A stretch of 64,000 nt of DNA, taken from positions 124,001 through 188,000 of the forward strand of contig NZ_JAUSYN010000001.1 of NCBI RefSeq assembly GCF_030816915.1, written 5' to 3'. Made by a program: the position numbers and the translations under genes. The first letter of the stretch is position 1. Each line of letters starts with the position of its first letter. This document shows, piece after piece, positions 16,499 through 26,136 of this stretch. This stretch comes from Streptomyces sp. B3I8 (GTDB taxonomy: Bacteria > Actinomycetota > Actinomycetes > Streptomycetales > Streptomycetaceae). The notes under the pieces were generated by a model, which worked only from the letters and a program-made list of their open reading frames with translations, did no database searches and was not told where the DNA came from.

Positions 16499-17138
16499 TT
16501 GGTTCTCTATCCTGCCTCACTCGACGTGCCTCACGCCCTGGTCGAGTGGGTAACGATGCTCATCGTCACCCGTGAGGGTGACCGCCGCTGCCTACGTAAC
16601 CGCCGTCGTCGGCCACCTCGCACGTCGGGCGCCCGGCCTACTGCGGGTCCTGCGGGAAGCCGATCCCGATCACGTCCTGCTCGACGGAACGCTCGCCGAG
16701 TGCGACCGGGTCGGCGACAGCCGGGCCGACTTCTCCCAGAAGCACCGCCGACACGGCGTGAACGTGCAGGTCATCGCCGATCCCGCGGGCGACCTGCTGT
16801 GGATCTCGCCCGCCCTGCCCGGCCGCACCCACGACCTGACCGCAGCCCGCACCCACCGCATCATCCGGATCTGCGAACGCCAAGGCGTGCCCGTCCTCGC
16901 CGACCGCGCCTACATCGGCGCCGGCTCCTGGGTGACCACACCGATCAGACGCCTTCCGCACCAAGACCTCACCGCGACCCAGCGAACGATTAACCGGGCC
17001 CTGCCGGCGGCACGCGCCCCCGTCGAACGAAGCATCGCGCGACTGAACTCACGGCGGATCTTCCGCAGAGCGCGCTGCGGTCCCAACCGGATGACCGTCA
17101 TCGCAGCCGCCGTTCTCACCCTGGAGAGGCAACGCTGA
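16499..17138 (+). pseudogene. Decayed IS5-type (DDE_Tnp_4) transposase
   Basis: The N-terminal piece (VLYPASLDVPHALVEWVTML) lies in one frame, and the catalytic part (HVLLDGTLAECDRVG, then KHRRHGVNVQVIADPAGDLL and VPVLADRAYIGAG) in another, starting about 16575. The middle of the N-terminal domain is deleted. The C-terminal part ends normally (MTVIAAAVLTL). The triad Asp residues are still visible (LLDGT, LADRAY), but the protein is clearly incomplete. Confidence 0.8.
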
Positions 17139-17509
17139 AAGGGCTCACTGATCATCGATGCATCTTCCGTGATCGGCAGTTACACCGAACGTCTTACAGT
17201 CCCTTCCTTCATTGCGGTGGCGATACGCGTGGAGCTGGACACCGAGCGACATCGCGACGGTCGTCGCCCAGTTGGAGGACCCGTTCAAGATGATGCGTGG
17301 CGGCGTGTTCTTCGACCTGCTGAAGCGGGCGTGACGCTGAGCGCGGATCCGGTCGGGTGTCACAAGTCGGTCGGCGGCACGGTCAGTTGTACGTGACCGA
17401 CACCAACCGTCACCCACACCGACACCCACACCGACACCCGGCCCGTCGGCTCACCGCTCGGACGACTCGAGCTGCTGCCGCCATCCCTGCCGTCCGCCTT
17501 GGAGCCTCC
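17139..17509. other. Intergenic region with a short coding relic
   Basis: Between the broken transposase and the P450 gene. At about 17216-17333 (+) an open stretch reads SWTPSDIATVVAQLEDPFKM and then MRGGVFFDLLKRA before a stop; it looks like the C-terminal end of an unidentified protein. A short tandem of ACCGACACCCAC-type units lies near 17400-17440. The P450 promoter should lie here. Confidence 0.4.
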
Positions 17510-18760
17510 ATGCCCGAACAGTCGTCGACACCCCTCGTCCTGGACCCCGCAGCCTCCGACCACCACGCCGAGCACCAGGCGTTACGCGACCGTGGCCCGG
17601 CCACTCGCGTGGACCTCCTGGGTCTGACCGTCTGGTCGGTGACGGACCCCGCCCTCCTCAAGCAGCTGCTCACCAGCACGCAGGTCTCCAAGGACGGCCG
17701 CGCCCACTGGCCCGCCTACGCCGACACCGTGTCCACGTGGCCGCTGGCCCTGTGGATCGCTGTGGAGAGCATGTTCACGGCGTACGGCGGCGACCACCGC
17801 AGGCTGCGCCGGATGGTCGCGCCGGCCCTCAGCGCCCGCCGCGTCCAGGACCTGTCCCCGACCGTGGAGACAATCGTCACGACGCTCCTCGACGACCTCG
17901 AGGCGCGGCCTGCCGGGGAGATCGTCGACCTGCGCGAACACTTCGCGTACCCGTTGCCCATCGCGGTACTGGGCCGCCTCATGGGCATCGCCGACAGCCA
18001 ACTCCAAGGCTTCCGCGACGTGGTGGACGGCGTCTTTGACACCACGGCCACCGCCGTGCAGGCCGCCGAGAACACGGCGTCCCTCTACAAGGCCCTCGAT
18101 GACCTGATCGCCGCCAAACGCGCCGAACCCGCCGACGACATGACCTCCCTTCTCATCGCCGCCCGCGACCACGAGGGCGACGGCGGCGGTTTCTCCGGCG
18201 GCGAGCTGCGCGACACGCTCCTGCTGATGATCAGCGCCGGTTACGAGACCACGGTGAACGTCATCGACCAGGCGGTCACCGCTCTGCTCACCGACCCCGA
18301 ACAACTCAGCCACCTCCGCGCGGGCCGGGCGACCTGGGACGACGTCGTGGAGGAGACGCTGCGCCACGAACCCGCCCTCAAGCACCTCCCGCTGCGCTAC
18401 GCCCTCACAGACATCGCTCTGCCCGACGGCCGGACGATTCCCCGCGGCGAGGCGATCCTCGCCTCCTACGCAGCCGCCAACCGCCACCCCGACTGGCACG
18501 GCCCCACCGCCGACCGGTTCGACGTCACCCGCCTGAACAAGGACCACCTGGCGTTCGGCCACGGCGTCCACTTCTGCCTGGGCGCCCCGCTGGCCCGGAT
18601 GGAGGTGGCCACGGCGCTCCGCCTGCTCTTCACCCGCTTCCCGGACATCGAACTGGCTGTTCCCGTTGACGAGTTGCGGACCCTCCCGACCGCGATCGGT
18701 AACGGCCACCGAACCCTGCCGGTTCGCCCCCGCCGTACGACCGGTGAGCCCGCCCGCTGA
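17510..18760 (+). CDS. Cytochrome P450
   Basis: A 416-residue soluble bacterial class P450, a heme monooxygenase that inserts one oxygen atom using electrons from ferredoxin. The I-helix oxygen-binding motif is AGYETT (243-248), the ExxR is E282-TLR285, and the heme loop is FGHGVHFCLGAPLAR with ligand C356. Length and order are normal for CYP105/107-type enzymes. The start at 17510 has GGAG five nt upstream. No ferredoxin or reductase gene is adjacent, so partners must come from elsewhere. Flanking genes do not form a biosynthetic cluster, so the substrate is unknown. Confidence 0.92.
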   Translation: MPEQSSTPLVLDPAASDHHAEHQALRDRGPATRVDLLGLTVWSVTDPALLKQLLTSTQVSKDGRAHWPAYADTVSTWPLALWIAVESMFTAYGGDHRRLRRMVAPALSARRVQDLSPTVETIVTTLLDDLEARPAGEIVDLREHFAYPLPIAVLGRLMGIADSQLQGFRDVVDGVFDTTATAVQAAENTASLYKALDDLIAAKRAEPADDMTSLLIAARDHEGDGGGFSGGELRDTLLLMISAGYETTVNVIDQAVTALLTDPEQLSHLRAGRATWDDVVEETLRHEPALKHLPLRYALTDIALPDGRTIPRGEAILASYAAANRHPDWHGPTADRFDVTRLNKDHLAFGHGVHFCLGAPLARMEVATALRLLFTRFPDIELAVPVDELRTLPTAIGNGHRTLPVRPRRTTGEPAR

Positions 18761-19039
18761 CCCGTCCGAACCAGTGCAGGCAGTGCGGAGGCCGTTCCGT
18801 ACGGAACAGCGCGTCCGCACGCGCGACGGCCTCCGCGTGATGGGCGAGGACGACCCGAAACGGCGGTCGACGACGGCCAGGCCGCGCTGGATGAACTGTT
18901 GGAGCGTCTGGCGGACGTCCCCACTCCGTCCGGCGCGACGCCACGCCAGCTCCTGCCGATCATCGAGGTCCGGCAGGGGCACACGCCGAAACCCTGGGCT
19001 TGACGTCGGAACTGCTGTGTTCTGCCGGCCGCAGTCGGG

Positions 19040-19660
19040 GTGTCGGTGGCGGGTGATACCTGTGAGGACGTGGAAGACACGATCCCGGATGCGCTGGCTC
19101 TCCTGCACGACGCCTTTCCCGCACAGGTCCGCCGTCGCCCTCTGGGCTGGAAGGCGCTCCGCTCCTGGGAGGACCGGCAGGGCGTGGTGTTGCCTGAGCC
19201 ATATCGCACCTTCGTTGCTGAGATCGCGAACGGGACAGACGAGGGACCCCCTGACGAAGGCGGTCTGTTGCCCCTGGGAGAGAAGCCAGCCAGCTGGGTC
19301 AGGTGGGAAGCGGACTGCTGGATGAGTCCTGCTCCGTTCGATGGCACAGCCGTGCGCCGGCTCGGTCAGCCCTTCCCGCTCGAAGAGGAATGGCAGTGGG
19401 AGTACGACTACTACGACCACGCATTGCACTCCGACACGTTGCATCAGATCTACCAGTGCGGCTCGGTGCTGCTGGGCAGCGACCGGCCCGGTGAGTACTG
19501 GACGCTGGTGGTGACCGGTCCACGGCGCGGTCAGGTCTGGTGGCTCCGCGACGGATGCGCAGCTCCCTACGCCGATGCCCCGTCCGCGCGGCTCGGGGGC
19601 GGCTTCCATGGTTGGATCCGGGACTGGCATGTCGGCCAGGGCTGGTGGCGTCCCGAGTAG
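19040..19660 (+). CDS. SMI1/KNR4 (SUKH) family protein
   Basis: A 206-residue protein with the SUKH opening pattern: WKALRSWEDRQGVVLPEPYR, then FVAEIANGTDEGP and GGLLPLGE. Near the C-terminus, GSVLLGSDRPGEYWTLVVTG is the family's late strand pattern (conserved G-x-x-YW). In bacteria SUKH proteins are often immunity proteins against polymorphic or contact-dependent toxins. No toxin gene is next to it here; it may be an orphan immunity gene. The GTG start is weakly supported. Confidence 0.8.
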   Translation: MSVAGDTCEDVEDTIPDALALLHDAFPAQVRRRPLGWKALRSWEDRQGVVLPEPYRTFVAEIANGTDEGPPDEGGLLPLGEKPASWVRWEADCWMSPAPFDGTAVRRLGQPFPLEEEWQWEYDYYDHALHSDTLHQIYQCGSVLLGSDRPGEYWTLVVTGPRRGQVWWLRDGCAAPYADAPSARLGGGFHGWIRDWHVGQGWWRPE

Positions 19661-19820
19661 CCCAGCCCCGGGATTGGTGAGCTCGCATGTCGAGGTGTCG
19701 CGAATTCCAGCTCAGAGCGCCCCGATCGGTCGCTTCGGGTCATGCGGGCGGGTGTCCAGGGTCCGGCCCGGAGTGAGTATGTTCGTCCGACGGTGCGTTC
19801 GAAGCGCTTCGGGAGGGGGA

Positions 19821-20054
19821 GTGCCGGTGGACGTCGTCGCGAGTATGGAAGCACTGGCTGAACAGGGCGTAACGGTGCTTTTCAAGGCCGACGCCGAGCG
19901 GATGGCGGAGAGGGGCACGGCTTGGACCTTCGTCGCCGGTGGAGCGCCGTCGCGTGAGGACGTCCTTGTGCGAACCGAAGCCGCGTCTGTGGAGCAATGC
20001 CTCGCAGTGTGCTTGCCCCGTCTGCGTGAGCTGGGCTTTGCGTTCCCTGAGTGA
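19821..20054 (+). CDS. Small protein of unknown function
   Basis: A 77-residue protein beginning VPVDVVASMEALAEQGVTVL, with GGAGG just upstream of the GTG. It reads as a compact alpha/beta protein (VLFKADAERMAERGTAWTFV, then VEQCLAVCLPRLRELGFAFP). It lies between two genes read in the same direction, one of SUKH type. A role as a small immunity-type protein would fit the context but is not shown by any motif. Confidence 0.5.
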   Translation: MPVDVVASMEALAEQGVTVLFKADAERMAERGTAWTFVAGGAPSREDVLVRTEAASVEQCLAVCLPRLRELGFAFPE

Positions 20055-20114
20055 GAGAGCGGGTGTGACCGAACTGCCGCCCTGGATGTCAGTGCCGGCT
20101 GCTTACATGAGCCC

Positions 20115-21284
20115 ATGGACACCGTGCACACGACCGCCGCCCTCCTCCCGGACCCCGCCGGGCTCCGCGCGCACCTGCGCGCGTTGGCCGTGCTGGACCA
20201 GGCGATCTGCCGCGACCCGCAGTTCTCCCGCTATTCCTTCTCCACTGCCTGGGGGCCTGGGACGGAGGCGGCCCTGATGGACAACGGTTCGGGTGACGAC
20301 TTCTCCGTCCTCTTCACCCCGGTCGGTGTGCTCGTCCGCGGCTTCGACCACGAGTCGGAGATGAGCCCGTACGCCACGGACGACGAACGGGTCTGGCCCG
20401 GGGTCATCGACGAGGTGCCCGCCGCGCTGCGCCCGCTCCTGGACGACCCGGCCTTCGTCGATGAGGGCCTCGGCACCCCGCGGGTCACCGCCTGCCTGTG
20501 GTGGGAGACCGGCGGCAGCGCCTGGCACACCAGCTCGGGCATCGAGTTCCCCTCGGGCAGCTCGGACCCGGACGGCTCCGGGCACCTCTTCCGCCTCCTC
20601 ACCGACCGCTCCCCCGAGGCCGTCCAGGCGCACTTCGAGGAGGACTACGGGCGGCCCGTCCCCCTCGACACCGTCCGACACGTCCTCGCGGGCCACCCCC
20701 TGACCCCCGAAGCCGCCCATGGCCTCAACCCCGCCGCCCTCTCCGACGAGGCCCTGCTCCGCCGGATCGCCGCCGACCCCGAGGTCGAGGGATACCTCGC
20801 CTGCGACGGCGAGTTCGACCTCACGCGGACCGACCCCATCGAGTCGATCGCCCTGCCGGCCGGTCTCCCGGTGGAGCCCGTGGCCGGCTGCAACGCGGGA
20901 GGCACCCACTACCTCTGCGGCCCGGCCGGCTCCGACCGCGTCCGCCCCGTCCTCTACACCGACTCCGAGGGCCAGGCTTCCCTCATCGCGGAGTCCCTCG
21001 CCGAGGCCCTGACCCTGGCCATCGTCCTCCCCTCCTGGCACGACGCCCTGGCCGGCTTCCGTCCCCCCGCGCTCAACGCCGACTACCTTGAGGACAACCC
21101 GGACCACCCCGAGGTCCGCGACCGCCTCCTCGCCGCCCTCCGCCTCCCCCCGGCCACCGAGGCCGAGGTCCTGACCCGCCTCCTCACCACGGCGGCCCGC
21201 ACCGTCCCGGACGGCTTCCTCCCTTCGGTCGAGGGCGAGGAGGACGCGGCCTTCGAACCGATGCTCTGTCTGCCGGCCGAGTAG
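20115..21284 (+). CDS. Conserved-looking protein of unknown function
   Basis: A 389-residue acidic soluble protein without signal peptide or membrane segment. The N-terminal half (AVLDQAICRDPQFSRYSFST, then VGVLVRGFDHESEMSPY) and the C-terminal half (GGTHYLCGPAGSDRVRPVLY and ASLIAESLAEALTLAIVLPS) look like two alpha/beta domains. The latter recalls the GGNxxCLxxxG...A.SF.EFL pattern of SUKH-like proteins, but only loosely. The frame has strong third-position GC throughout, so it is a real gene. No function is claimed. Confidence 0.75.
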   Translation: MDTVHTTAALLPDPAGLRAHLRALAVLDQAICRDPQFSRYSFSTAWGPGTEAALMDNGSGDDFSVLFTPVGVLVRGFDHESEMSPYATDDERVWPGVIDEVPAALRPLLDDPAFVDEGLGTPRVTACLWWETGGSAWHTSSGIEFPSGSSDPDGSGHLFRLLTDRSPEAVQAHFEEDYGRPVPLDTVRHVLAGHPLTPEAAHGLNPAALSDEALLRRIAADPEVEGYLACDGEFDLTRTDPIESIALPAGLPVEPVAGCNAGGTHYLCGPAGSDRVRPVLYTDSEGQASLIAESLAEALTLAIVLPSWHDALAGFRPPALNADYLEDNPDHPEVRDRLLAALRLPPATEAEVLTRLLTTAARTVPDGFLPSVEGEEDAAFEPMLCLPAE

Positions 21285-21657
21285 GACAGCCCCGCCGCGC
21301 GCCGCCTTCCGGACCCGACGTACCGGTACGGCGAAAGCCATGACCGCACTGCCCGACTGGATGCGCCGCCCCGCGCGGAGGGCTGTTCGCGGAGGGCGTG
21401 GAGCGCCTCCCCGAGGTTCGGCCCGGCGCATGCCGGATCTTCGGCAGGAGACTTTGGGGTGATCGCCCTCAAGGACGTGGAGGGACGGGTCGTCACCGGG
21501 CATCACAACGATGCCCTTACCCAAGTCGGCGAGCAATGCTCAGGACTTGTGGATCAGCTCCTCTGGAGGGCGCGCGAAGGGCGTACCTTCCCGAGTGAGT
21601 GATCGTCAAGTCACCGAGTAGGCCCGCGCTGCGAACGCGGGTCGGGAAGGCACGCCC
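21285..21657. other. Intergenic region with a short coding relic
   Basis: Between the unknown gene and the transposase relics. About 21455-21600 (+) reads FGVIALKDVEGRVVTGHHND and ends FPSE-stop; it is a fragment of an unidentified protein. A small hairpin around 21622-21642 (CCCGCG/CGCGGG) precedes the transposase relic. Confidence 0.4.
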
Positions 21658-21909
21658 GTGCTCAGCCTGGTCAGCGAAGACGGCACGACCGAGGCCGGTT
21701 CACTGATCGACGAGATCGTCCGCGAGGGCGCTCGGCGGATGCTGGCCGCCGCCCTGGAGGCGGAGGTGGAGGCCGTGATCGCCGGACTCACGCTTCCGTA
21801 CAGCAACGGCCCCACCGAGGGCGTCAACACCAAGACCAAACGGATCGCACGCCAGATGCACGGACGAGCAGGCTTCGCCCTGCTCCGCCACCGCATCCTC
21901 CTCGGATAG
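21658..21909 (+). pseudogene. Chimeric transposase relic: IS256 N-terminus joined to ISL3 C-terminus
   Basis: An 83-codon frame. The first 43 residues (LSLVSEDGTTEAGSLIDEIV, then REGARRMLAAALEAEVEAV) are the N-terminus of an IS256-family transposase. From GLTLPYSNGPTEGVNTKTKR on, the sequence is the C-terminal end of an ISL3-family transposase (ending GRAGFALLRHRILLG). The two are fused in frame. It records a deletion between two insertion sequences and cannot be active. Confidence 0.75.
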
Positions 21910-21974
21910 CAGCACGCTCCGTCACCGGGAGTGTCTGATCAACGGCGGGTCTGATGATCAAGGAGACACGTCTG

Positions 21975-22344
21975 ATGACGGAGACCGCCGTGGAGAACGA
22001 GCAGGCTGAGCAGGTGGTTCAGGTACCGTCGAGTGCGGTGTCGGACGAGCAGCTCGTTGCGATGTGGGTTGACCGGGCCCGGAACGACGGGCTGCAGCTG
22101 ACCGGCGAGGGCGGGCTGTTGCAGCAGCTGACCAAGAGGGTGCTGGAATCCGCCCTGGAGGGCGAGATCACCGACCACGTCGGCTATGAGAAGCACGACC
22201 CGGCCGGGAAGAACAACGGGAAGCAGCCGCAACGGCACCCGGGCCAGGACCGTGCTGACCGATGTCGGCCCGGTGGAGGTGAAGGTGCCCCGTGACACCG
22301 CCGGCACCTTCGAGCCGCAGATCGTCAAGAAGCGGCAGCGCCGC
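21975..22344 (+). pseudogene. IS256-family transposase, 5' portion, interrupted
   Basis: Starts at an ATG after AAGGAG. It reads SDEQLVAMWVDRARNDGLQL and LTKRVLESALEGEITDHVGY, the typical IS256 N-terminus. A frameshift near 22215 moves the reading to the frame NGTRARTVLTDVGPVEVKVP, which continues to QIVKKRQRRL and stops being homologous exactly at the left inverted repeat of the Tn554-like element. The next part of the same protein (LTGVDEMVLSLSAKGLTHGE) is found at 27812, beyond the element. Confidence 0.85.
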
Positions 22345-22356
22345 CTTCTCTGGGGG
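22345..22356 (+). repeat. Left terminal inverted repeat of the Tn554-like element
   Basis: CTTCTCTGGGGG. It is the exact reverse complement of 27790-27801 and sits exactly where IS256 homology ends. Confidence 0.85.
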
Positions 22357-22474
22357 CCAGCCCGATGTGGTGTGACGTTGTGTGGGGGCAGTAAGTTGCT
22401 CTTCTGAGAGTCGTTCTCGGGGGGTGTGGCTCTGTGGCGGGTTGTTGCATCAACCGTCAGATCATGGAGTTGCA

Positions 22475-23641
22475 TTGCGTGCCTTTCCTGTGGATTTGCC
22501 GTCGGGTGTTCGGTACTGGACGGTCGTCGACGACGACTTCGAGGTGGTGTGGGTCGCCGATCAGTGGCTGCGGTTCCTGCGGTTCGGTCGCAGCCGGGCC
22601 GAGCTGACGACGAAGGCGTACGCCGAGAGCGTGTCGCTGTATCTGCTGTGGTGCCGGATCACGGGGCGGCAATGGCTGCAAGCGGCCCGGGACATGGGCC
22701 TGTTCATGGTCTGGCTGAAGTACACGCCGTCGACGCCGGACGGTGAACCAGCCGCGGTGGTGCTGGGGCCCGGGGCCGAGCCGGCCCGGAGGGAACGGCG
22801 GATCAACGGGGTGCTGACTGCGGTGCGTGGTCTGCTGTCGTACGCCGTGTCGGTGGGCGAGGCGCCCCGCTCGGTACTCGGGCAGATCTACGAGCTGGCC
22901 GACAGCCGGGACCTGCCGCTGGAGGCCCAGGGCGAGGACGCCGACCTGTCCTACCGGCTGCGGGCCGTCCACCGGGTGCAGGAGCCGGAGACGGAGGTGG
23001 ACCGGGCCACTGACGACGAGCTGGTGGCGATGTTCCTGGAATGCCGCAACGCCAGGGACCGGTTGATCGTGCTGCTGCTCGGCCGGGTCGGACTGCGCCG
23101 TGGCCAGGCGGCCGGTCTGCACCGCAGCGACTGTCACCTGCTGCCCGACTCGCGGGCCCTGGGCTGTGACTACGAGGGGGCTCACCTGCACGTCCGGCGC
23201 CGCGACAACAGCAACCGGGCGTGGTCGAAGTCGAAGGAGGCGTGGACTCAGCCGGTGGACTTCCTGGTGGTCCAGGCTTTCGACCAGTACATCGATGAGC
23301 GCCACGAGATCCTCGGAGCGGGCGGCAGCGACTTTCTGCTGGTGAACCTGTTCCGCGAGCCGCTGGGGGCGCCGATGTCGCCGGACGCGCTGGGCGAGTT
23401 GTTCGAGCGCCTGGGGAAACGGGCCAAGCTGCCGCGGAAGGTCGGCCCGCACATGGCCCGCCGCGCTTTCGGCAGCAACGTCGCGGACGCCGGCGGCTCA
23501 TTGGACGAGGTGCAGGCCCTCCTCGGTCAGACGCACCCGGAATCCCCACGGCCCTACCTGATCCCCGACCGGACACGACTGCGCGAGGCGATCGAGCGGG
23601 TTCCCTCCCCGCGGCTTCTGCACGGGACGGGAGAGAAGTGA
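22475..23641 (+). CDS. TnpA-like tyrosine recombinase
   Basis: About 388 residues. The N-terminal SAM-like DNA-binding domain (RFGRSRAELTTKAYAESVSL) is followed by the catalytic domain with box I arginine in GRVGLRRGQAAGLHRSDC, the H-x-x-R box PHMARRAFGSNVAD, and LGQTHPESPRPYL with the tyrosine nucleophile. It is therefore likely active. The start is uncertain: TTG at 22475 has GGAG five nt upstream, GTG at 22490 is another choice. Its stop overlaps the next start (TGATG), showing coupling with the TnpB-like gene. Together these enzymes would cut and rejoin the element ends without target duplication. Confidence 0.8.
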   Translation: MRAFPVDLPSGVRYWTVVDDDFEVVWVADQWLRFLRFGRSRAELTTKAYAESVSLYLLWCRITGRQWLQAARDMGLFMVWLKYTPSTPDGEPAAVVLGPGAEPARRERRINGVLTAVRGLLSYAVSVGEAPRSVLGQIYELADSRDLPLEAQGEDADLSYRLRAVHRVQEPETEVDRATDDELVAMFLECRNARDRLIVLLLGRVGLRRGQAAGLHRSDCHLLPDSRALGCDYEGAHLHVRRRDNSNRAWSKSKEAWTQPVDFLVVQAFDQYIDERHEILGAGGSDFLLVNLFREPLGAPMSPDALGELFERLGKRAKLPRKVGPHMARRAFGSNVADAGGSLDEVQALLGQTHPESPRPYLIPDRTRLREAIERVPSPRLLHGTGEK

Positions 23642-26136
23642 TGGCGAGGCCACTGCCGCTGGCCCAGGAACTGCGGGACCTGCGGACCGGGGAGATCATC
23701 GCCGCGCTGGACACCGACTTCCTGACACTCGTGAGCTGGGACTGGAACCTGCGGGTCGTCCGCTACCCCATGAGCCACCCGGTGCTGGGCATGCCGGACT
23801 GTCTGGTCCCCGGCTGCGTGAAGGGCACTCCGGTCAGTGAGCCGGTATGCGCAAGTTGCATGAACCGCTGGAGGCGGTCCGGTTCCGAACTGTCCTTGGA
23901 GGAGTTCACCGCCAGGGGCCGGGCCGACAGCCCGTTTCGGAGCATCGGGCAGAAGTTCTGCGAGGTGCCGGGCTGTGAACGGCCACGGAGGACGGTTGCC
24001 GTCCGGGTGTGTCCCGCGCACCAGTACCACTGGTCAAGATCCAGCGACTTGACGCTGGAGGACTTTCTCAAACGCCCGAATCTACGGCCGCTCTCGAGTA
24101 TCGGACCCTGCCAGGTCGCCTCCTGCTACCGGGCGCGAGGCCGGGAAGGACGCCGCTACTGCGACGTGCACGCCACACGGCTCAACCTTGCGCGGCGCCG
24201 CGGGAGCTTCGACGGCGACGAGGAACGCTGGCGTCTGACGACGCCAGCGGTGGCCGTCGACCGAGAGGTCAGCCTGCGCGGTCTGCCCGACCGGCTGGTC
24301 GCTGAACTCCTCTACTGCCTCCAAGTTCGTACTACGCGTGAGGTGAAGACTCGCGATCACCGGCTCAGGCAGATCTGCGACCAGATGCGCCTCCTCCAGG
24401 CCCCCAGCCTGGAGACCCTTCAAGACGCGGACCTGGACCATGCGGGGGTGACCACTGATCTCCAGATGATCATTAAGGGGGCCCGGACCGCGCTGCGTCG
24501 GCTGGGGGCGACGCCGGAGACGGAACGTCTCAAGGACATATGGGACTTGGCCGTCTTCGGCCACAGCCGCACCCTGAACTTCACCAGGATCCATCAGCGG
24601 CCCCTCCGCGAAGCGGTCAAGGTCTGGGCCTATGACGAACTCCCGCGACGACGCGGCCGGAACGTCGCCGGCTCCGTGCAGAACATGATCCGCGGGATGG
24701 AACAGCTCTCGGAGAGCCTGCGGCTGCAGCGTGAGGACGAGGGACATCATCTGAGGCTCCTGAGTCGTACGGACATGGTCAGCTTCTGCAACCGGGTGGC
24801 GTTCCTCGCCGAGAGCGGCGTCTTCGGAGCTCACCATCGGGTCAACGTGATCCGCTATGTCCGCAAGATCGTGAACCGGATTCGTGTCATGGGCCTCACC
24901 GGCCCGGGCGAAGTGCTGGAGGGGCTGCCGGCCGACTTCGCGCTGTCTGTGGAGGACATCCCGGACGAGCCCGAGGACACCGAGGCCGGCCGGGACCTCC
25001 CGGACGAGGTGATGAGGGAGCTCTGCGACAACCTCGATCTGCTGGAGAAGAGCAGCAACCGCGAGTTCCGCGTGGCGACCGAGCTGCTGATCGACACCGG
25101 GCGGCGGCCTGACGAGATCAGCACGTTGCCGTGGGACTGCCTGGCGAAGGATCCGGACGGCACGCTCGTGATGGTCTACGACAACTCCAAGAACTACCGG
25201 CTGGGCCGTCGTCTGCCGATCGCGCAAGCGACCGCCGCCGTGATCACGGCGCAGCAGGAACGGGTACGTGAGCGGTTCCCCGGCACCCCGACCAGCAAGC
25301 TCAAGCTGCTGCCGAGCCCGGTGGCCAACCCCGCGGGGACGAAGCCGATCGGCTCGATCGGCGAGGCTCACCGAGCGTGGGTCGACGACTTGCCCGACAT
25401 CATGATGCCGGTCGTGGTGCTGGTCGACGGGCAGTTGGTGACGAAGATGCTGCCGTTCGACAAGTCCAGGATCTTCCCTTACGCCTACCGGCATTCCTTC
25501 GCGCAGCGGCACGCGGACAGCGACATCGCCCCGGACGTGCTCATGGATTTGATGGACCATCGTGAACTCTCCACAACTCAGGCGTACTACCGCGTCAGCC
25601 AGGAACGACGACGCGAGGCCGTCGACCGGGTCACCGCCCTGCAATTCGACCGCCGAGGCAACCGTGTCTGGCGCAAAGCACAGGGGATGCTGGACTCCGA
25701 ACACGTGCGGCGGGCCATCGGGGAAGTAGCTACGGCCTACGGCATCTGCCTCGAACCGCACAACGTCGCGGCCGGCGGACAGAGTTGCCCGATTCGTTTC
25801 CGCTGTGTCGGCTGCGACCACTTCCGCACCGACGTCTCCTACCTTCCCGACCTGGAGCGCTACCTTTCTGATCTGCTCCGCAGCCGCGAACGGCTCATGT
25901 CGGCCTTCGAGGCAGACGACTGGGCCCGCAGCGAGGCCATGCCCTCCGAAGAGGAAATCGGCCGCGTCCGCCGCCTGATCAACCGGGTCAAGGCGGACCT
26001 GGACGACCTGTCCGAAGAGGAACGTGCCCAGATCGAGGAAGCCGTCGCCCTGGTCCGCCGCAGCCGCCCGGTAATGCTGGGCATGCCCCGCGTCGGCCAG
26101 CCACTTCCCGACGTCAGGCCCTGGAGGCTGCCGTGA
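23641..26136 (+). CDS. TnpB-like tyrosine recombinase with zinc-finger clusters
   Basis: 831 residues. The N-terminal 190 residues hold three Cys/His clusters (CLVPGC...CASC, CEVPGC...CPAH, CQVASC...CDVH), likely zinc-binding DNA contacts. The catalytic domain has box I in DTGRRPDEISTLPWDC, PYAYRHSFAQRHAD at box II, and MDHRELSTTQAYYRVS with the tyrosine. A further cluster, CPIRFRCVGCDHF, lies near the C-terminus, followed by a charged helical tail. Large size and position match TnpB of Tn554. It is coupled on both sides (TGATG before, GTGA after). Confidence 0.85.
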   Translation: MARPLPLAQELRDLRTGEIIAALDTDFLTLVSWDWNLRVVRYPMSHPVLGMPDCLVPGCVKGTPVSEPVCASCMNRWRRSGSELSLEEFTARGRADSPFRSIGQKFCEVPGCERPRRTVAVRVCPAHQYHWSRSSDLTLEDFLKRPNLRPLSSIGPCQVASCYRARGREGRRYCDVHATRLNLARRRGSFDGDEERWRLTTPAVAVDREVSLRGLPDRLVAELLYCLQVRTTREVKTRDHRLRQICDQMRLLQAPSLETLQDADLDHAGVTTDLQMIIKGARTALRRLGATPETERLKDIWDLAVFGHSRTLNFTRIHQRPLREAVKVWAYDELPRRRGRNVAGSVQNMIRGMEQLSESLRLQREDEGHHLRLLSRTDMVSFCNRVAFLAESGVFGAHHRVNVIRYVRKIVNRIRVMGLTGPGEVLEGLPADFALSVEDIPDEPEDTEAGRDLPDEVMRELCDNLDLLEKSSNREFRVATELLIDTGRRPDEISTLPWDCLAKDPDGTLVMVYDNSKNYRLGRRLPIAQATAAVITAQQERVRERFPGTPTSKLKLLPSPVANPAGTKPIGSIGEAHRAWVDDLPDIMMPVVVLVDGQLVTKMLPFDKSRIFPYAYRHSFAQRHADSDIAPDVLMDLMDHRELSTTQAYYRVSQERRREAVDRVTALQFDRRGNRVWRKAQGMLDSEHVRRAIGEVATAYGICLEPHNVAAGGQSCPIRFRCVGCDHFRTDVSYLPDLERYLSDLLRSRERLMSAFEADDWARSEAMPSEEEIGRVRRLINRVKADLDDLSEEERAQIEEAVALVRRSRPVMLGMPRVGQPLPDVRPWRLP

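Noticed and set aside
17582..19630. Very long open frame on the minus strand opposite the P450 gene
   Set aside because: It mirrors the P450 and SUKH genes, with no protein-like motif; a typical shadow in GC-rich DNA.
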